This document shows positions 47,992-57,849 of a stretch of 64,000 nucleotides of DNA, piece by piece. Below the pieces are notes generated by a model, which was given only the letters and a program-made list of their open reading frames with translations, did not search any database and was not told the origin of the DNA. Position numbers and translations under genes: made by a program. The first letter of the stretch is position 1, and every line of letters starts with the position of its first letter. This DNA comes from Streptomyces cellostaticus (GTDB taxonomy: Bacteria > Actinomycetota > Actinomycetes > Streptomycetales > Streptomycetaceae), in the NCBI RefSeq assembly GCF_001513965.1, contig NZ_KQ948019.1:355293-419292 (forward strand). Reading direction: 5' to 3'.

Positions 47992-48741
47992 TCAGAAGGC
48001 CGCGTTGTAGACGAGGCCCGCGAGCGCCCCGCCGATCAGCGGGCCGACCACCGGGATCCATGCGTAACCCCAGTCGGACGTGCCCTTGTTCGGGATCGGC
48101 AGGAAGGCGTGCACGATGCGCGGTCCGAGGTCACGCGCCGGGTTGATGGCGTAGCCGGTGGGCCCGCCGAGGGAGAGTCCGATGCCGACGACGAGCAGCG
48201 AGACGATCAGCACCGTGGTGCCGGACTCGCCGAGGCCCTTAGTCAGTCCGAAGGCGAGGATCGGCAGCACCAGCGCCATCGTCGCGATGATCTCGGTGAT
48301 GAGGTTCGCGACCGGGTGCCGGATCTCCGGGACGGTCGAGAAGATGCCGAGGGTCGGCACCGGTTCTTCGTCGGGGCCCTCGGGTGTGTCCTCGTTTTGG
48401 ACGTTGGCCTGGAACTGCGCGAGATACACCAGGTAGGCGAGGACCGCACCCAGCATCGCGCCCACGATCTGGCCCAGCAGATAGACCCAGACCTTGCCCC
48501 ACTTGCCGGTGTCCACGGCGATGCCGATGGTCACCGCGGGATTGAGCTGACCGCCGGAGAGGGGAGCGGCGGTGTAGGCGCCCGCGAGCACGCCGAACCC
48601 CCAGCCGAACGCGATGACGACCCACCCCGAGGCCCGCGCCTTGGAATATCTGAGGGTGACGGCGGCGCAGACACCGGCACCGAACAGGATCAGGATCGCG
48701 GTGCCGATGACTTCGCCGACGAAAATGTCTCCGTTGCTCAT
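47992..48741 (-). CDS. glpF: glycerol facilitator / aquaporin (GlpF)
   Basis: This 249-residue MIP channel has six hydrophobic helices and two NPA boxes. The first is in [14 protein letters not shown] and the second is NPARDLGPR, whose Asp is the signature of glycerol facilitators as opposed to water channels. An acidic loop ([12 protein letters not shown]) lies between helices 3 and 4. AGGGAG precedes the ATG at 48741. The partner glpK follows by 34 bp. Confidence 0.95.
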   Translation of the reverse strand: MSNGDIFVGEVIGTAILILFGAGVCAAVTLRYSKARASGWVVIAFGWGFGVLAGAYTAAPLSGGQLNPAVTIGIAVDTGKWGKVWVYLLGQIVGAMLGAVLAYLVYLAQFQANVQNEDTPEGPDEEPVPTLGIFSTVPEIRHPVANLITEIIATMALVLPILAFGLTKGLGESGTTVLIVSLLVVGIGLSLGGPTGYAINPARDLGPRIVHAFLPIPNKGTSDWGYAWIPVVGPLIGGALAGLVYNAAF

Positions 48742-49102
48742 GGCGGCTCCCTAGGCGCCGGCTCGGGGCGAGCGACCCCGGCCCTCCGTGCAGGAACGGT
48801 TCCCTTGGCGACTTCAGCCGAAGGCAGGGAGGGCCCCGCGCCCCGCCCGGCGTCCGTGACGAACGTGCCGTCGCAGCCGGATCGCCCAGGAGGACGGACC
48901 GTGGAACAGGAAAGGCCCACGGCGCAGTGCCTGATTACGCCGTGAATGTACGGCGATGTCGGCTGACACCGGGAAGTGTTCACCGGCTCAGAGGGACCGT
49001 CAAGGTCGCCGACGGCAACGATGACAGCGGTTGCCCGGGACCGGGAGCCGACGCCTCCCTTCCCGCAGGTGGGTGTTCAACGGCCGCAAACGACAGGGAC
49101 GT
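48742..49102. other. glpF promoter region
   Basis: This 361-bp region has no supported gene. A minus-strand TTGACG at about 49003-49008 followed 17 bp later by AACACT is a weak promoter candidate for glpF. I see no clear glycerol-regulator palindrome. Short direct repeats of GCGCCCCGC type are present but unremarkable. Confidence 0.3.
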
Positions 49103-50752
49103 TCACCCGAGGGGTTCGGCGGCCGCGCACTTCGCCTGGGCCGGGGCCGCCCCGGAACCGCGCCGGATCTCATGCCCGGGCAGTCCCGCGCGCCCGAGTA
49201 CCCAGCTCGTCCCGCTCAGCGCCTTCGCCGTCTTCTTCAGCGGAGCGAGGTGGGCGGCGGCCTGCCGGTGATCGGACACGCTGCCGGGCACGCACACGAT
49301 GGTCGCGAGGGACAGCGTGACCGGGCGGCCGCCCGCCGCCCAGGGCGCGTCGAGCACGGCGGCGACCAGCGGATCGAGCACTTCCTCCTCGGCCAGTACC
49401 AGGAAGTCGTCCCCGCCGATGTGACCCACGCGCGTGTGGGCGGCCACTGTCTGTTGCAGCGCCCGGCCCACCGAGCGGATCAGCTCGTCGCCGGCCGCAA
49501 ACCCGGAACCGTCGTTGACCTGCTTGAAGTGGTCGATGTCCAGCCAACTGAGCGCGAACGCCCGCCCGTCGGCGATCCGCCGGTCCACCTCAGTCGTGAT
49601 CGCATCGGAACCCGGCAGCCGGGTCAGCGGATTGAGGCCGGCCGCCTCCTCCACCCGCGTCTCGGCCAGCGCCCGCACGAGATCCGCGAGGCGTACGACG
49701 CCCACGCACCGGCTGCGGTGGTCGACGACCGCCACATCATCAGAGGTGCGGTCGCGGCCGCCGATCGCCACCACGTCCAGCACCTCCCAGGCGGTGGCGT
49801 CGACACCGACCGTGCGCGGCGCGTCGCCCAGTTTGAAGGCGGGCCGGTCCGCGTACAGGGCGTGCCCGTACCGGCCGGACATCGACAACAGAAAGCGCGA
49901 CCGGTGCACCGATCTGACGGGCACCCCGGCCTGGTCCACGAGCAGCACCCCGGAGACGTCCGGCTTGCCGGTCAGCAGCGCCCGTACCTGCCCTGCCGAA
50001 GCGGTGACCGGCAGGACGGCGGCGGGCCGCACGAACTCCCGCACCGACGGCCCGGAGCGGGGCACGGCCACGGCACCGGGGGAACAGGGCGGAACATATA
50101 CGTCCGCCGCCGGGATCCGGGCCGGCGGCGCGAACAGCTCGCCCTGGGCCAGTTGTGCTCCGGCCGACAGCGCCGCCGCACACTGCAGTTCGGTCTCCAC
50201 GCCCTCCACCGCCACCAGGGCGCCCAGTTGCTCGCACAGCGTCCGCATCGCCCGGACCGCGGCCGGCCGGGCCAGCAGCGAGGCGTCGAGCTTCACGAGG
50301 TCGGGGGAGAGGTCGGTGAGCAGCCTGAGGGGAACGTCTCCGTCCCCGATGCCGTCGGCGCTGATCCGGAACCCCTGGTCGCGCAGCGCGGCCACCGCCT
50401 CCAGCAGCGCCCGTTGGGGCACGTGGGTGTAGGGCGGCACTACGTCGAGGGTCACCTCCCAGGGCATCCGTCCCCCCGCGCGTACGGCGTCGTGCAGCGG
50501 GGCGAGGCCGCCGAGGTCGGCGAGCGTGGCCGCGAACACGTTGAGATGCAGCGGCAGCAGAGTCTCCTTACGAGTGGCTGCACGGAGGGCCAACACGGCC
50601 AGCCTGCCATCGAGTTCGGGGTCTCGGCGGGCTTCGGCCAGGACGTCGCCGGTCTCCGGGCGGGCGAGTATCTCCAGTGCGGCGACCGCGCCAGTCCTCA
50701 GGTTGACCACCGGCTGGAAGGCAAAGCGCAGAGTATCCGTCCAGGAGTGCAC
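49103..50752 (-). CDS. degenerate EAL-CBS-GGDEF protein
   Basis: This 549-residue soluble protein has an N-terminal EAL domain, two CBS-like repeats (about residues 245-375) and a C-terminal GGDEF domain. In the EAL part the first motif is EILAR and the asparagine (LHLNV) and lysine (LVKLDASL) are kept. The DDFG motif has become ADGIG and the third-motif Glu is lost, so phosphodiesterase activity is doubtful. The GGDEF signature is GGDDF within HIGGDDFLVL. Such proteins often act as c-di-GMP-binding effectors. The GTG at 50752 has no clear ribosome site. It shares its promoter side with an unrelated thiolase operon. Confidence 0.85.
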   Translation of the reverse strand: MHSWTDTLRFAFQPVVNLRTGAVAALEILARPETGDVLAEARRDPELDGRLAVLALRAATRKETLLPLHLNVFAATLADLGGLAPLHDAVRAGGRMPWEVTLDVVPPYTHVPQRALLEAVAALRDQGFRISADGIGDGDVPLRLLTDLSPDLVKLDASLLARPAAVRAMRTLCEQLGALVAVEGVETELQCAAALSAGAQLAQGELFAPPARIPAADVYVPPCSPGAVAVPRSGPSVREFVRPAAVLPVTASAGQVRALLTGKPDVSGVLLVDQAGVPVRSVHRSRFLLSMSGRYGHALYADRPAFKLGDAPRTVGVDATAWEVLDVVAIGGRDRTSDDVAVVDHRSRCVGVVRLADLVRALAETRVEEAAGLNPLTRLPGSDAITTEVDRRIADGRAFALSWLDIDHFKQVNDGSGFAAGDELIRSVGRALQQTVAAHTRVGHIGGDDFLVLAEEEVLDPLVAAVLDAPWAAGGRPVTLSLATIVCVPGSVSDHRQAAAHLAPLKKTAKALSGTSWVLGRAGLPGHEIRRGSGAAPAQAKCAAAEPLG

Positions 50753-50886
50753 GGGAGCATGATGTCGCTGCCCGTGTACGCCCAGGCCCAGTTCATGAGA
50801 CGTTCACGCAGCATTCCGGGGTGATCACGCAGCGTGGACCACCGCATGAGACCCTCCTGTCGCACACCGCCCATGGCGGGCTCCGC

Positions 50887-52077
50887 TCACCGCACCGCGA
50901 TCACCGACGATCCGTGTCCGAACAGCCCTTGGTTCGCCGTGATCCCCACGCGCGCCCCGGCGACCTGCCGGTCGCCCGCCGCGTCCCTCAACTGCCGGGC
51001 CACCTCGCAGACCTGGGCGATGGCCTGGGCCGGCACCGCCTCACCGAAGGAGGCGAGCCCGCCACTGGTGTTGACGGGTATGCGGCCGCCCGGGGCCGTT
51101 GCCCCCTCCCGCAGGAGTTTCGCGCCCTCGCCCTCGCCGCACAGCCCCAGATCCTCGTACCACTGCAGTTCCAGCGCGGTGGACAGGTCGTACACCTCCG
51201 CCAGGGACAGGTCCTCGGGGCCGATGCCCGCCTCCTCGTAGGCGGTCCGGGCGATGGACGCCCGGAGGGTCTCGCCCGGGGGCTCCACCGCGGCGGCCGA
51301 GTCGGTGGCGATGTCCGGCAGATCCAGCAGCGTGTTCGGGAAGCGCGGTGTCACCGTCGACACGGCCCGGATCCGCACCGGCCGCGCCACCCCGTGCCGG
51401 CGTGCGAAGTCCATGCTGCACAGCACCAGGGCGGCGCCGCCGTCGGAGGTCGCGCAGATGTCGAGCAGTCGCAGCGGATCGGCGACCACCGCGGAGGCGG
51501 CGACCTCCTCGGCGGTGACCCGCTTGCGGTAGCGCGCGTACGGGTTGAGCGCCCCCAGGGCGGCGTTCTTCACCTTGACCAGGGCGAAGTCCTCCAGTGT
51601 GTCGCCATGCACCGCCATCCGCCGGCGCGCGTACAGCCCGAAGTACGCCGGGTTCGTCGCGCCCAGCAGACGGAACCGCAGCCAGTCCGGATCGTCGGGG
51701 CGATCCCCGCCCGCGGGGCGGAAGAACCCCTTGGGCGCGGCGTCCGCCCCCACCACGAGGACGACGTCCGCCAGCCCGGCGAGGATCTGCGCCCGTGCGG
51801 TCGCGATCGCCTGCGCTCCGGACGCGCAGGCCGCGTAGACGCTGGCGACCCGGGCTCCCTGCCAGCCCAGTGCCCTGGCGAACGTCGCTCCCGCCACGTA
51901 CCCCGGATATCCGCCACGCACCGTGTCCGCGCCCACGACAGAGCCGACGTCCGGCCAGTCGAGGCCGGCGTCCATGAGGGCCGCGAGGGCCGCTGCCGTC
52001 CCGTACTCGGTGAAGCTGCGCCCCCACTTGCCCCACGGGTGCATGCCCACACCGAGCACCGCCACCTCCGCCGTCAT
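50887..52077 (-). CDS. lipid-transfer/SCP2-type thiolase
   Basis: This 396-residue thiolase-fold protein belongs to the lipid-transfer branch. The region of the nucleophilic Cys is VYAACASGAQAIATARAQI, later comes EVYDLSTALELQ and the C-terminus NQGLFGHGSSV, where ordinary thiolases have CxG. It is coupled by a 4-bp overlap to an upstream OB-fold zinc-ribbon gene, the standard DUF35 partner of such thiolases in acyl-CoA and steroid side-chain breakdown. The pair lies behind a CTGACG palindrome also found before the 4238-6441 unit, so a common lipid regulon is proposed. Confidence 0.88.
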   Translation of the reverse strand: MTAEVAVLGVGMHPWGKWGRSFTEYGTAAALAALMDAGLDWPDVGSVVGADTVRGGYPGYVAGATFARALGWQGARVASVYAACASGAQAIATARAQILAGLADVVLVVGADAAPKGFFRPAGGDRPDDPDWLRFRLLGATNPAYFGLYARRRMAVHGDTLEDFALVKVKNAALGALNPYARYRKRVTAEEVAASAVVADPLRLLDICATSDGGAALVLCSMDFARRHGVARPVRIRAVSTVTPRFPNTLLDLPDIATDSAAAVEPPGETLRASIARTAYEEAGIGPEDLSLAEVYDLSTALELQWYEDLGLCGEGEGAKLLREGATAPGGRIPVNTSGGLASFGEAVPAQAIAQVCEVARQLRDAAGDRQVAGARVGITANQGLFGHGSSVIAVR

Positions 52078-52520
52078 GCCGTCACCCCCGTCGGCCGCCA
52101 GTGCCAGGTCGTCCAGGTCGTCTCCGCGTCCTCGTCGAGCACTCCGGGGACGACCTCCACCTCCATGCCCACCGTCAGATCGGCGACGGTGACCCCGGGA
52201 ACCGCCTGTCCCAGCACCACGATCCGCTCGGACTCCAGCTCCACCGCGATCAACGCGTACGGCTCCCATGGAAGTTCCGGATTGCTCACATAGGGTGACG
52301 GAGGGCGGTATCGGCTGTCCGTGTACGACCAGATCCGGCCCTTTCGTGACAGTGGGACCTCCTCCAGGGTGCCACCCGCGCAGTGCGGGTTGCGGCAATG
52401 GCTGTCCTCGCGCGGGAAGAAGACGCAGGCGCAGGACGAGCAGCGGGTGCCCAGGAGCCGGAATCGGTCCCCCTCGCCGCCGAACCAGCCGGAGACCGCG
52501 GGTGTGCGTGTGCGCGACAA
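52074..52520 (-). CDS. DUF35 OB-fold zinc-ribbon protein
   Basis: This 148-residue protein has an N-terminal zinc ribbon with Cys pairs in GTRCSSCACVFF and HCRNPHCAGG, followed by an OB fold (GRIWSYTDSRYRPPSPYV, LIAVELESERIVVLGQAVPG). Such DUF35 proteins bind acyl-CoA substrates and form complexes with thiolases. The TTG at 52520 is chosen because GGGAGG sits 4 bp upstream and the operator lies just beyond; longer reading would run over both. The stop overlaps the thiolase start (ATGA). Confidence 0.88.
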   Translation of the reverse strand: MSRTRTPAVSGWFGGEGDRFRLLGTRCSSCACVFFPREDSHCRNPHCAGGTLEEVPLSRKGRIWSYTDSRYRPPSPYVSNPELPWEPYALIAVELESERIVVLGQAVPGVTVADLTVGMEVEVVPGVLDEDAETTWTTWHWRPTGVTA

Positions 52521-52541
52521 CGTTCCTCCCGGCGAGGTGAT

Positions 52542-52556
52542 CTGACGAAGCGTCAG
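52542..52556. promoter_or_regulatory. palindromic operator CTGACG-N3-CGTCAG (copy 2)
   Basis: A perfect 6-bp inverted repeat with an AAG centre ends 21 bp before the TTG start of the DUF35 gene. It is identical in both arms to 4199-4213, at a similar distance from the start codon, which suggests one regulator for both units. Confidence 0.65.
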
Positions 52557-52747
52557 AAGTGTGCCATGGGCAACCGGAAATGGGCAGGGTGTACCGGCGA
52601 ACCGGACGGCCTGTTTCGGCGTCGTGGTAACAGGGCGGGGTGGCCGGGGCCGACGGGGGTGGTCCCGGCCACCCCTCCTCATCCGTGCCGTTCTTCTGTG
52701 CGCCGTTGCTGGAACATGTCCTTCACCTGATCGGATACAGTCCGCGC

Positions 52748-53284
52748 GTGTCCGAAAATCAGCACTCAACTGCCAACTCCGTGCCGGGCTCCCACTGTTC
52801 TGGCTGCGGAGCGCCCTACGGGGAGGGCATCTCCGGCTGGCCGCGCACGTGCCCGTCCTGCGGGACCGTCGCCTACCGCAACCCGCTGCCGGTCGCGATC
52901 GCGCTCCAGCCCGTGTACGACACCAAGGGCACGGCCCTGGTGGTCATCACCCGAACCGTCGCCCCCGCGCGCGGAGGCACGGCACTGCCCGGCGGCTACA
53001 TCGACGACCGGGAGGACTGGAAGCAGGCCGTCGTCCGCGAACTCAAGGAGGAGACGGGCATCGACGCGTCCGCCCGCGACGTGCGGCTCGTGGACGCCAT
53101 GAGTTCCCCCGACGGGCATCTGCTGCTGTTCGGACTCCTTCCGGAACGCCCGGCCGAAGGGCTCCCGCGCTCCGAGGCCACGGACGAGACCGAAGGCTGG
53201 CACCTGCTGCGCAGGCCCGAGGAGCTCGCCTTCCCGCTGCACACCCTGGCCGTGCGGGGATGGTTCGAGGGCCGCTACCTCTGA
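52748..53284 (+). CDS. Nudix hydrolase with zinc ribbon
   Basis: This 178-residue protein has an N-terminal zinc-ribbon pair (C17/C20 in HCSGCG and C35/C38 in CPSCG). A Nudix domain follows whose box runs from about G82 to D106 (GGYIDDRED then RELKEETGID, with the essential REUxEExGU). The zinc ribbon ahead of Nudix recalls NADH pyrophosphatase-like and Nudix/ZnR enzymes; the substrate is a nucleoside-diphosphate derivative not further defined. The GTG at 52748 fits the family start. It is convergent with the GH31 gene with a 10-bp gap and no hairpin. Confidence 0.88.
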   Translation: MSENQHSTANSVPGSHCSGCGAPYGEGISGWPRTCPSCGTVAYRNPLPVAIALQPVYDTKGTALVVITRTVAPARGGTALPGGYIDDREDWKQAVVRELKEETGIDASARDVRLVDAMSSPDGHLLLFGLLPERPAEGLPRSEATDETEGWHLLRRPEELAFPLHTLAVRGWFEGRYL

Positions 53285-53294
53285 GGTCGGCCGC

Positions 53295-55655
53295 TCAGCC
53301 GAGACCCCGTATGCGCACCGGGCAGGGCGGCTCACCCGCGCCGTCCTCCCGCTCCTGGGTGACCATCACCCGCCGGCCCTGCAGGCGTGCGGTGTAGCGC
53401 TCGATCGCCGGTTCGTCCCGGCCCTCGACCGCGTCCCGCACGACCAGCCCGCCCCCGGTCCGTCCACGGGCGGGCGCCCACACCTCCAGCTCGAGGCCGC
53501 CGTCCTCGCCACGTACGGGGACGACCGCACCCGCGCGCGCGAGCACCGGAATCCGCGACAGCGGCGCATCCACGAGAACCTGCGCCGGACCCTCGTACGC
53601 CTGCTCCGTCACCGTGTCGTACCAACGGCCCCGCGGCAGCTGCACCGCACGCCGGTCGGCCCCCGGGTCCAGGACCGGCGCCACCAGAAGACAGTCGCCG
53701 AGCAGGAACGCGTCCTCGCAGTCGCGCAGCGCGCGGTCCTCCGGCGCCCCCCACCACAGCGGCCGCACATAGGGCGCGCCGGTGCGCCGCGCCAGGTGCG
53801 CCAGCGTCATGAAGTACGGCAGCAGACGCCGGCGTTCGACCAGCGCCACGCGCGCGTGCTCCAGCACCTCGGGACCGAACTCCCACGGCTCCCGGCGTCC
53901 TGCCCGCAGACTCGCGTGCGTACGGAACAGCGGCAGGTACGCGCCGAGCTGGAACCATCGCAGATACAGCTCCGGCGACGGACTCCCGTCGAAGCCGCCC
54001 ACGTCCGGCCCCGAGTAGGGCACCCCGCACAGCCCGAGGCCCAGCACCAGCGACAGGGACGCCCGCAAGCCCGGCCAGCCCGTCGCCACGTCCCCCGACC
54101 ACGTGCCGCCGTAGCGCTGCATGCCCGCCCAGCCGGACCGCGAGAACAGGAACGGCCGCTCCTGGGGCGTCAGCTCGCGCAGCCCCTCGTAGGCCGCCCT
54201 GGCCATGCAGAGCGCGTACACGTTGTGCGCCTCCCGGTGGTCGCCGCCACGCCCCTCCAGGGCGTGCCGGGCCGAACGCGGCAGCGTCGGCTCACCGAAG
54301 GCGTTGAACGACGTCGGCTCGTTCATGTCGTGCCAGAACCCCGCGAAGCCCTGCTCCAGCCGTTCCTCGTAGAGCCCGCCCCACCACTTGCGCACGCGCG
54401 CGTGCGTGAAGTCCGGGAACACCGACTCGCCGGCCCACACCTCGCCCCGCACCGAGCGCCCCGAGGCGTCCCGTACGAACGCGTCCACGGCCGACCCTGT
54501 GTCGTACACGGCGTTGCCCGGGACGGCCTTCACCGCCGGGTCGACGATCGACACCAGCCGGATCCCGTCCCGGCGCAGCTCCTCGGCGAGCGCCGGCAGC
54601 TTCGGGAAGCGCTCCGGGGCGACGGTGAACACCTGGTGGTCCTCGTAGTGGTCGATGTCCAGGTGGACGGCGTCCAGCGGCAGACCGCGCTCCTGATAGC
54701 CCGCGACGATCCGGCGCACCTCCTGCTCGCTGCCGAATCCCCACCGCGCGTGATGGTGGCCGAGCGCCCAGGCGGGCGGCAGCGCGGGTGCCCCGGTCAG
54801 CGACGCCCAGGTGTGCAGCACGCGCGCGGGGGTGCCCACCATCACCCAGCAGCGCAGCGGACCGCCTTCCATGCGTACCTCACAGCGCCCGGCATGGTCG
54901 TGCCCGGACCCGGCGCCCTCCTCACCCTCCCGCAGGGTCACCCTGCCGTCCCACGTGGTGTCGTGGAACACCAGATGGGCCGCGGCGTCCGCCACCACCA
55001 GCTGCACCGGCATGGTCAGGTACAGCGGATCGTCGCCAGGCCCGAACGCCCGGCCCGGATCGGTGTTCCACAGCCGGTACGTGCCGTCCCGCAGCCGAGG
55101 CCCCGCGGCGCGCCCGCCCAGGCCGAAGAACCGGGCGTCCGCCGCCACCTCCGACCGCTGCATCCACCGCGCCGTGCCCCCGCCGACCGGCTCCCACCAC
55201 CGCGGCGGCAGATCCCGCCGCAGCAGCACACCGCCGGGCGTGCACACCTGCACCGCGCCGTGCCGGGAGACGACGATCGTGACCCGCTCGGCCACGACCC
55301 GCCAGCCACCGTCCTTGTCCGGCTCCAGCACCGCCCGCGGATCCGGCTCGGGACAGCCCCCGGCAAGCGCGTACGACGGTTCCGGACCCGCCCCGTCCCA
55401 GCCCCAGAAGACCGCCCCGTTGACCGCGACGGTGATCCGCAGCTCGGACCGGCCGAAACGGATCAGACCGCCCCCCGGGCCCGGCTCGACGCCCTGCACC
55501 TGCCCCGGGACCCGTGCGCGCTCGGCCCCCCGCGGTGGTAGCCCGGAGGCGTCGATACGCCGCCTGCGCCAAGCGGCCCGCACGGTACGCAACCCCTGAG
55601 CCGCCCTCCCCGAACCGACCACACTCACCGAACGCACCAGGTCACGACCGTCCAT
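53295..55655 (-). CDS. GH31 alpha-glucosidase
   Basis: This 786-residue GH31 enzyme has an N-terminal beta domain, an (alpha/beta)8 barrel and C-terminal beta domains. The nucleophile motif is GFWHDMNEPTSF (D443) and the acid/base is in TWSGDVATGW (D522). The substrate-binding LDIDHYEDHQVFTVAPERFP is also typical. No signal peptide is seen, so it acts inside the cell, probably on maltose- or isomaltose-type oligosaccharides. The ATG at 55655 follows AGGGTGAG. Two CACGCGCGCGTG palindromes occur within it. Confidence 0.93.
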   Translation of the reverse strand: MDGRDLVRSVSVVGSGRAAQGLRTVRAAWRRRRIDASGLPPRGAERARVPGQVQGVEPGPGGGLIRFGRSELRITVAVNGAVFWGWDGAGPEPSYALAGGCPEPDPRAVLEPDKDGGWRVVAERVTIVVSRHGAVQVCTPGGVLLRRDLPPRWWEPVGGGTARWMQRSEVAADARFFGLGGRAAGPRLRDGTYRLWNTDPGRAFGPGDDPLYLTMPVQLVVADAAAHLVFHDTTWDGRVTLREGEEGAGSGHDHAGRCEVRMEGGPLRCWVMVGTPARVLHTWASLTGAPALPPAWALGHHHARWGFGSEQEVRRIVAGYQERGLPLDAVHLDIDHYEDHQVFTVAPERFPKLPALAEELRRDGIRLVSIVDPAVKAVPGNAVYDTGSAVDAFVRDASGRSVRGEVWAGESVFPDFTHARVRKWWGGLYEERLEQGFAGFWHDMNEPTSFNAFGEPTLPRSARHALEGRGGDHREAHNVYALCMARAAYEGLRELTPQERPFLFSRSGWAGMQRYGGTWSGDVATGWPGLRASLSLVLGLGLCGVPYSGPDVGGFDGSPSPELYLRWFQLGAYLPLFRTHASLRAGRREPWEFGPEVLEHARVALVERRRLLPYFMTLAHLARRTGAPYVRPLWWGAPEDRALRDCEDAFLLGDCLLVAPVLDPGADRRAVQLPRGRWYDTVTEQAYEGPAQVLVDAPLSRIPVLARAGAVVPVRGEDGGLELEVWAPARGRTGGGLVVRDAVEGRDEPAIERYTARLQGRRVMVTQEREDGAGEPPCPVRIRGLG

Positions 55656-55869
55656 GCTGCTCACCCTGCCACTGACCGCCTCACGCGCGCGTGTCGTTCA
55701 ACTTCCGTTCACCCGTGCCGGGACCACATCTTCACGACACGGACCATGTGGGGCGCACCCTGGTGTAGAAGTCGATCACATGGCATCGTCCCTGTCAGCC
55801 GCGTCACGCGCACACCCCAGCACGTGCGCGGACCGACGCACACGACGCGCACAGTCCGGGAGCCGCCCC
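55656..55869. other. divergent intergenic region of GH31 and aacS
   Basis: This 214-bp region contains one CACGCGCGCGTG palindrome (55682-55693) about 27 bp upstream of the GH31 start. No clear MalR- or DasR-type operator was recognised. Confidence 0.4.
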
Positions 55870-57837
55870 ATGTCGACCGCGAACCCCCAGCCGCTCTGGC
55901 AGCCCGATCCCGAGCGGATCGCCCAGGCCCGCATCACCAAGTTCCAGGCCTGGGCCGCCGAGCGCCACGGTGCCCCGGCCGAGGGAGGCTACCCGGCACT
56001 GCACCGGTGGTCCGTCGACCAGCTGGACGCCTTCTGGAAAGCCGTCACCGAGTGGTTCGACGTACGGTTCTCGACCCCCTACGCGCGCGTGCTCGGCGAC
56101 CGCTCGATGCCGGGCGCCCAGTGGTTCCCCGGAGCCACCCTCAACTACGCCGAGCACGCCCTGCGCGCCGCGGCCGACCGCCCGGCCGAGCCCGCCCTCC
56201 TGTACGTCGACGAGACCCATGAACCGCTCCCGGTCAGCTGGTCCGAGCTGCGCCGCCAGGTGGGCTCCCTCGCCGCCGAACTCCGCGCCCTCGGTGTACG
56301 TCCCGGCGACCGCGTCAGCGGCTACCTCCCGAACATCCCCGAGGCCGTGGTCGCCCTCCTCGCCACGGCCGCCGTGGGCGCCGTGTGGACCTCCTGCGCA
56401 CCCGACTTCGGCGCCCGCAGCGTCCTCGACCGCTTCCAGCAGGTCGAGCCCGTCGTGCTGTTCACCGTCGACGGCTACCGCTACGGCGGCAAGGAGCACG
56501 ACCGCCGCGAGATCGTCGCCGAACTGCGCCGCGAGCTGCCCACCCTGCGTGCCGTCGTCCACATTCCGCTCCTCGGCACGCAAGCACCCGAGGGCGCGCT
56601 CCAGTGGTCTGCCCTGACCGCGGCCGACGTCGAGCCCTTGTTCGAGCAGGTCCCCTTCGCTCACCCCCTGTGGGTGCTGTACTCCTCCGGTACGACCGGC
56701 CTGCCCAAGGCGATCGTGCAGTCCCAGGGCGGCATCCTCGTCGAGCACCTCAAACAGCTCGGCCTGCACTGCGATCTCGGCCCCGAGGATCGTTTCTTCT
56801 GGTACACCTCGACCGGCTGGATGATGTGGAACTTCCTCGTCTCCGGCCTGCTCACGGGCACCACGATCGTCCTGTACGACGGCAGCCCCGGCTACCCGGA
56901 CACGGGCGCCCAGTGGCGGATCGCCGAACGCACCGGCGCGACCCTCTACGGCACCTCGGCCGCCTATGTCATGGCCTGTCGCAAGGCGGGCGTACACCCC
57001 TCCCGTGACTTCGACCTCTCCCGGCTGCAGTGTGTCGCCACCACCGGCTCGCCCCTGCCCCCCGACGGTTTCCGCTGGCTGCACGACGAGGTCCGCGACG
57101 ACCTGTGGATCGCCTCCGTCAGCGGCGGCACGGACGTCTGCTCCTGCTTCGCCGGAGCCGTACCGACCCTGCCGGTGTACACCGGGGAACTCCAGGCGCC
57201 GGGCCTCGGCACCGACCTGCAGTCCTGGGACCCGAGCGGCAAGCCCCTTGTCGACGAGGTGGGCGAGCTGGTCGTCACCAACCCCATGCCCTCGATGCCG
57301 ATCCGCTTCTGGAACGACCCCGACGGCAGCCGCTACCACGACAGCTACTTCGACACCTACCCCGGCGTCTGGCGCCACGGCGACTGGATCACCGTCACCT
57401 CGCGCGGGTCCGTGATCATCCACGGCCGCTCCGACTCCACGCTCAACCGGCAGGGCGTGCGCATGGGCTCGGCCGACATCTACGAGGTCGTCGAGCGCCT
57501 GCCCGAGATCAAGGAGTCCCTCGTCATCGGCATCGAGTTGCCCGACGGGGGCTACTGGATGCCACTGTTCGTGCACCTGGCGCCGGGCGCCGTCCTGGAC
57601 GAAGCGCTGCTGGACCGCATCAAGCAGACCATCCGCGAACAGCTCTCCCCGCGCCACGTGCCCGACGAGATCATCGAGGTCCCCGGCATCCCGCACACCC
57701 TCACCGGCAAGCGCATCGAGGTCCCGGTCAAGCGCCTTCTCCAGGGCACGCCCCTGGAGAAGGCCGTCAACCCCGGGTCCGTCGACAACCTCGCCCTGAT
57801 CGGCTTCTACGAGGAACTGGCCCGCAAGCGCGCCTGA
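55870..57837 (+). CDS. aacS: acetoacetyl-CoA synthetase
   Basis: This 655-residue acyl-CoA synthetase of the acetoacetate-CoA ligase branch activates acetoacetate with ATP and CoA. It has the AMP-binding motif LYSSGTTGLPKAIVQS, the STGWMMWNFLVSG segment and the C-terminal lysine loop HTLTGKRIEVPVKRLL. That lysine is the site of reversible acetylation reported for the S. lividans enzyme. GGGAG precedes the ATG at 55870; upstream in-frame codons are not preferred. It is convergent with the MocR gene (13-bp gap). Confidence 0.93.
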   Translation: MSTANPQPLWQPDPERIAQARITKFQAWAAERHGAPAEGGYPALHRWSVDQLDAFWKAVTEWFDVRFSTPYARVLGDRSMPGAQWFPGATLNYAEHALRAAADRPAEPALLYVDETHEPLPVSWSELRRQVGSLAAELRALGVRPGDRVSGYLPNIPEAVVALLATAAVGAVWTSCAPDFGARSVLDRFQQVEPVVLFTVDGYRYGGKEHDRREIVAELRRELPTLRAVVHIPLLGTQAPEGALQWSALTAADVEPLFEQVPFAHPLWVLYSSGTTGLPKAIVQSQGGILVEHLKQLGLHCDLGPEDRFFWYTSTGWMMWNFLVSGLLTGTTIVLYDGSPGYPDTGAQWRIAERTGATLYGTSAAYVMACRKAGVHPSRDFDLSRLQCVATTGSPLPPDGFRWLHDEVRDDLWIASVSGGTDVCSCFAGAVPTLPVYTGELQAPGLGTDLQSWDPSGKPLVDEVGELVVTNPMPSMPIRFWNDPDGSRYHDSYFDTYPGVWRHGDWITVTSRGSVIIHGRSDSTLNRQGVRMGSADIYEVVERLPEIKESLVIGIELPDGGYWMPLFVHLAPGAVLDEALLDRIKQTIREQLSPRHVPDEIIEVPGIPHTLTGKRIEVPVKRLLQGTPLEKAVNPGSVDNLALIGFYEELARKRA

Positions 57838-57849
57838 CCCACCGCCACG

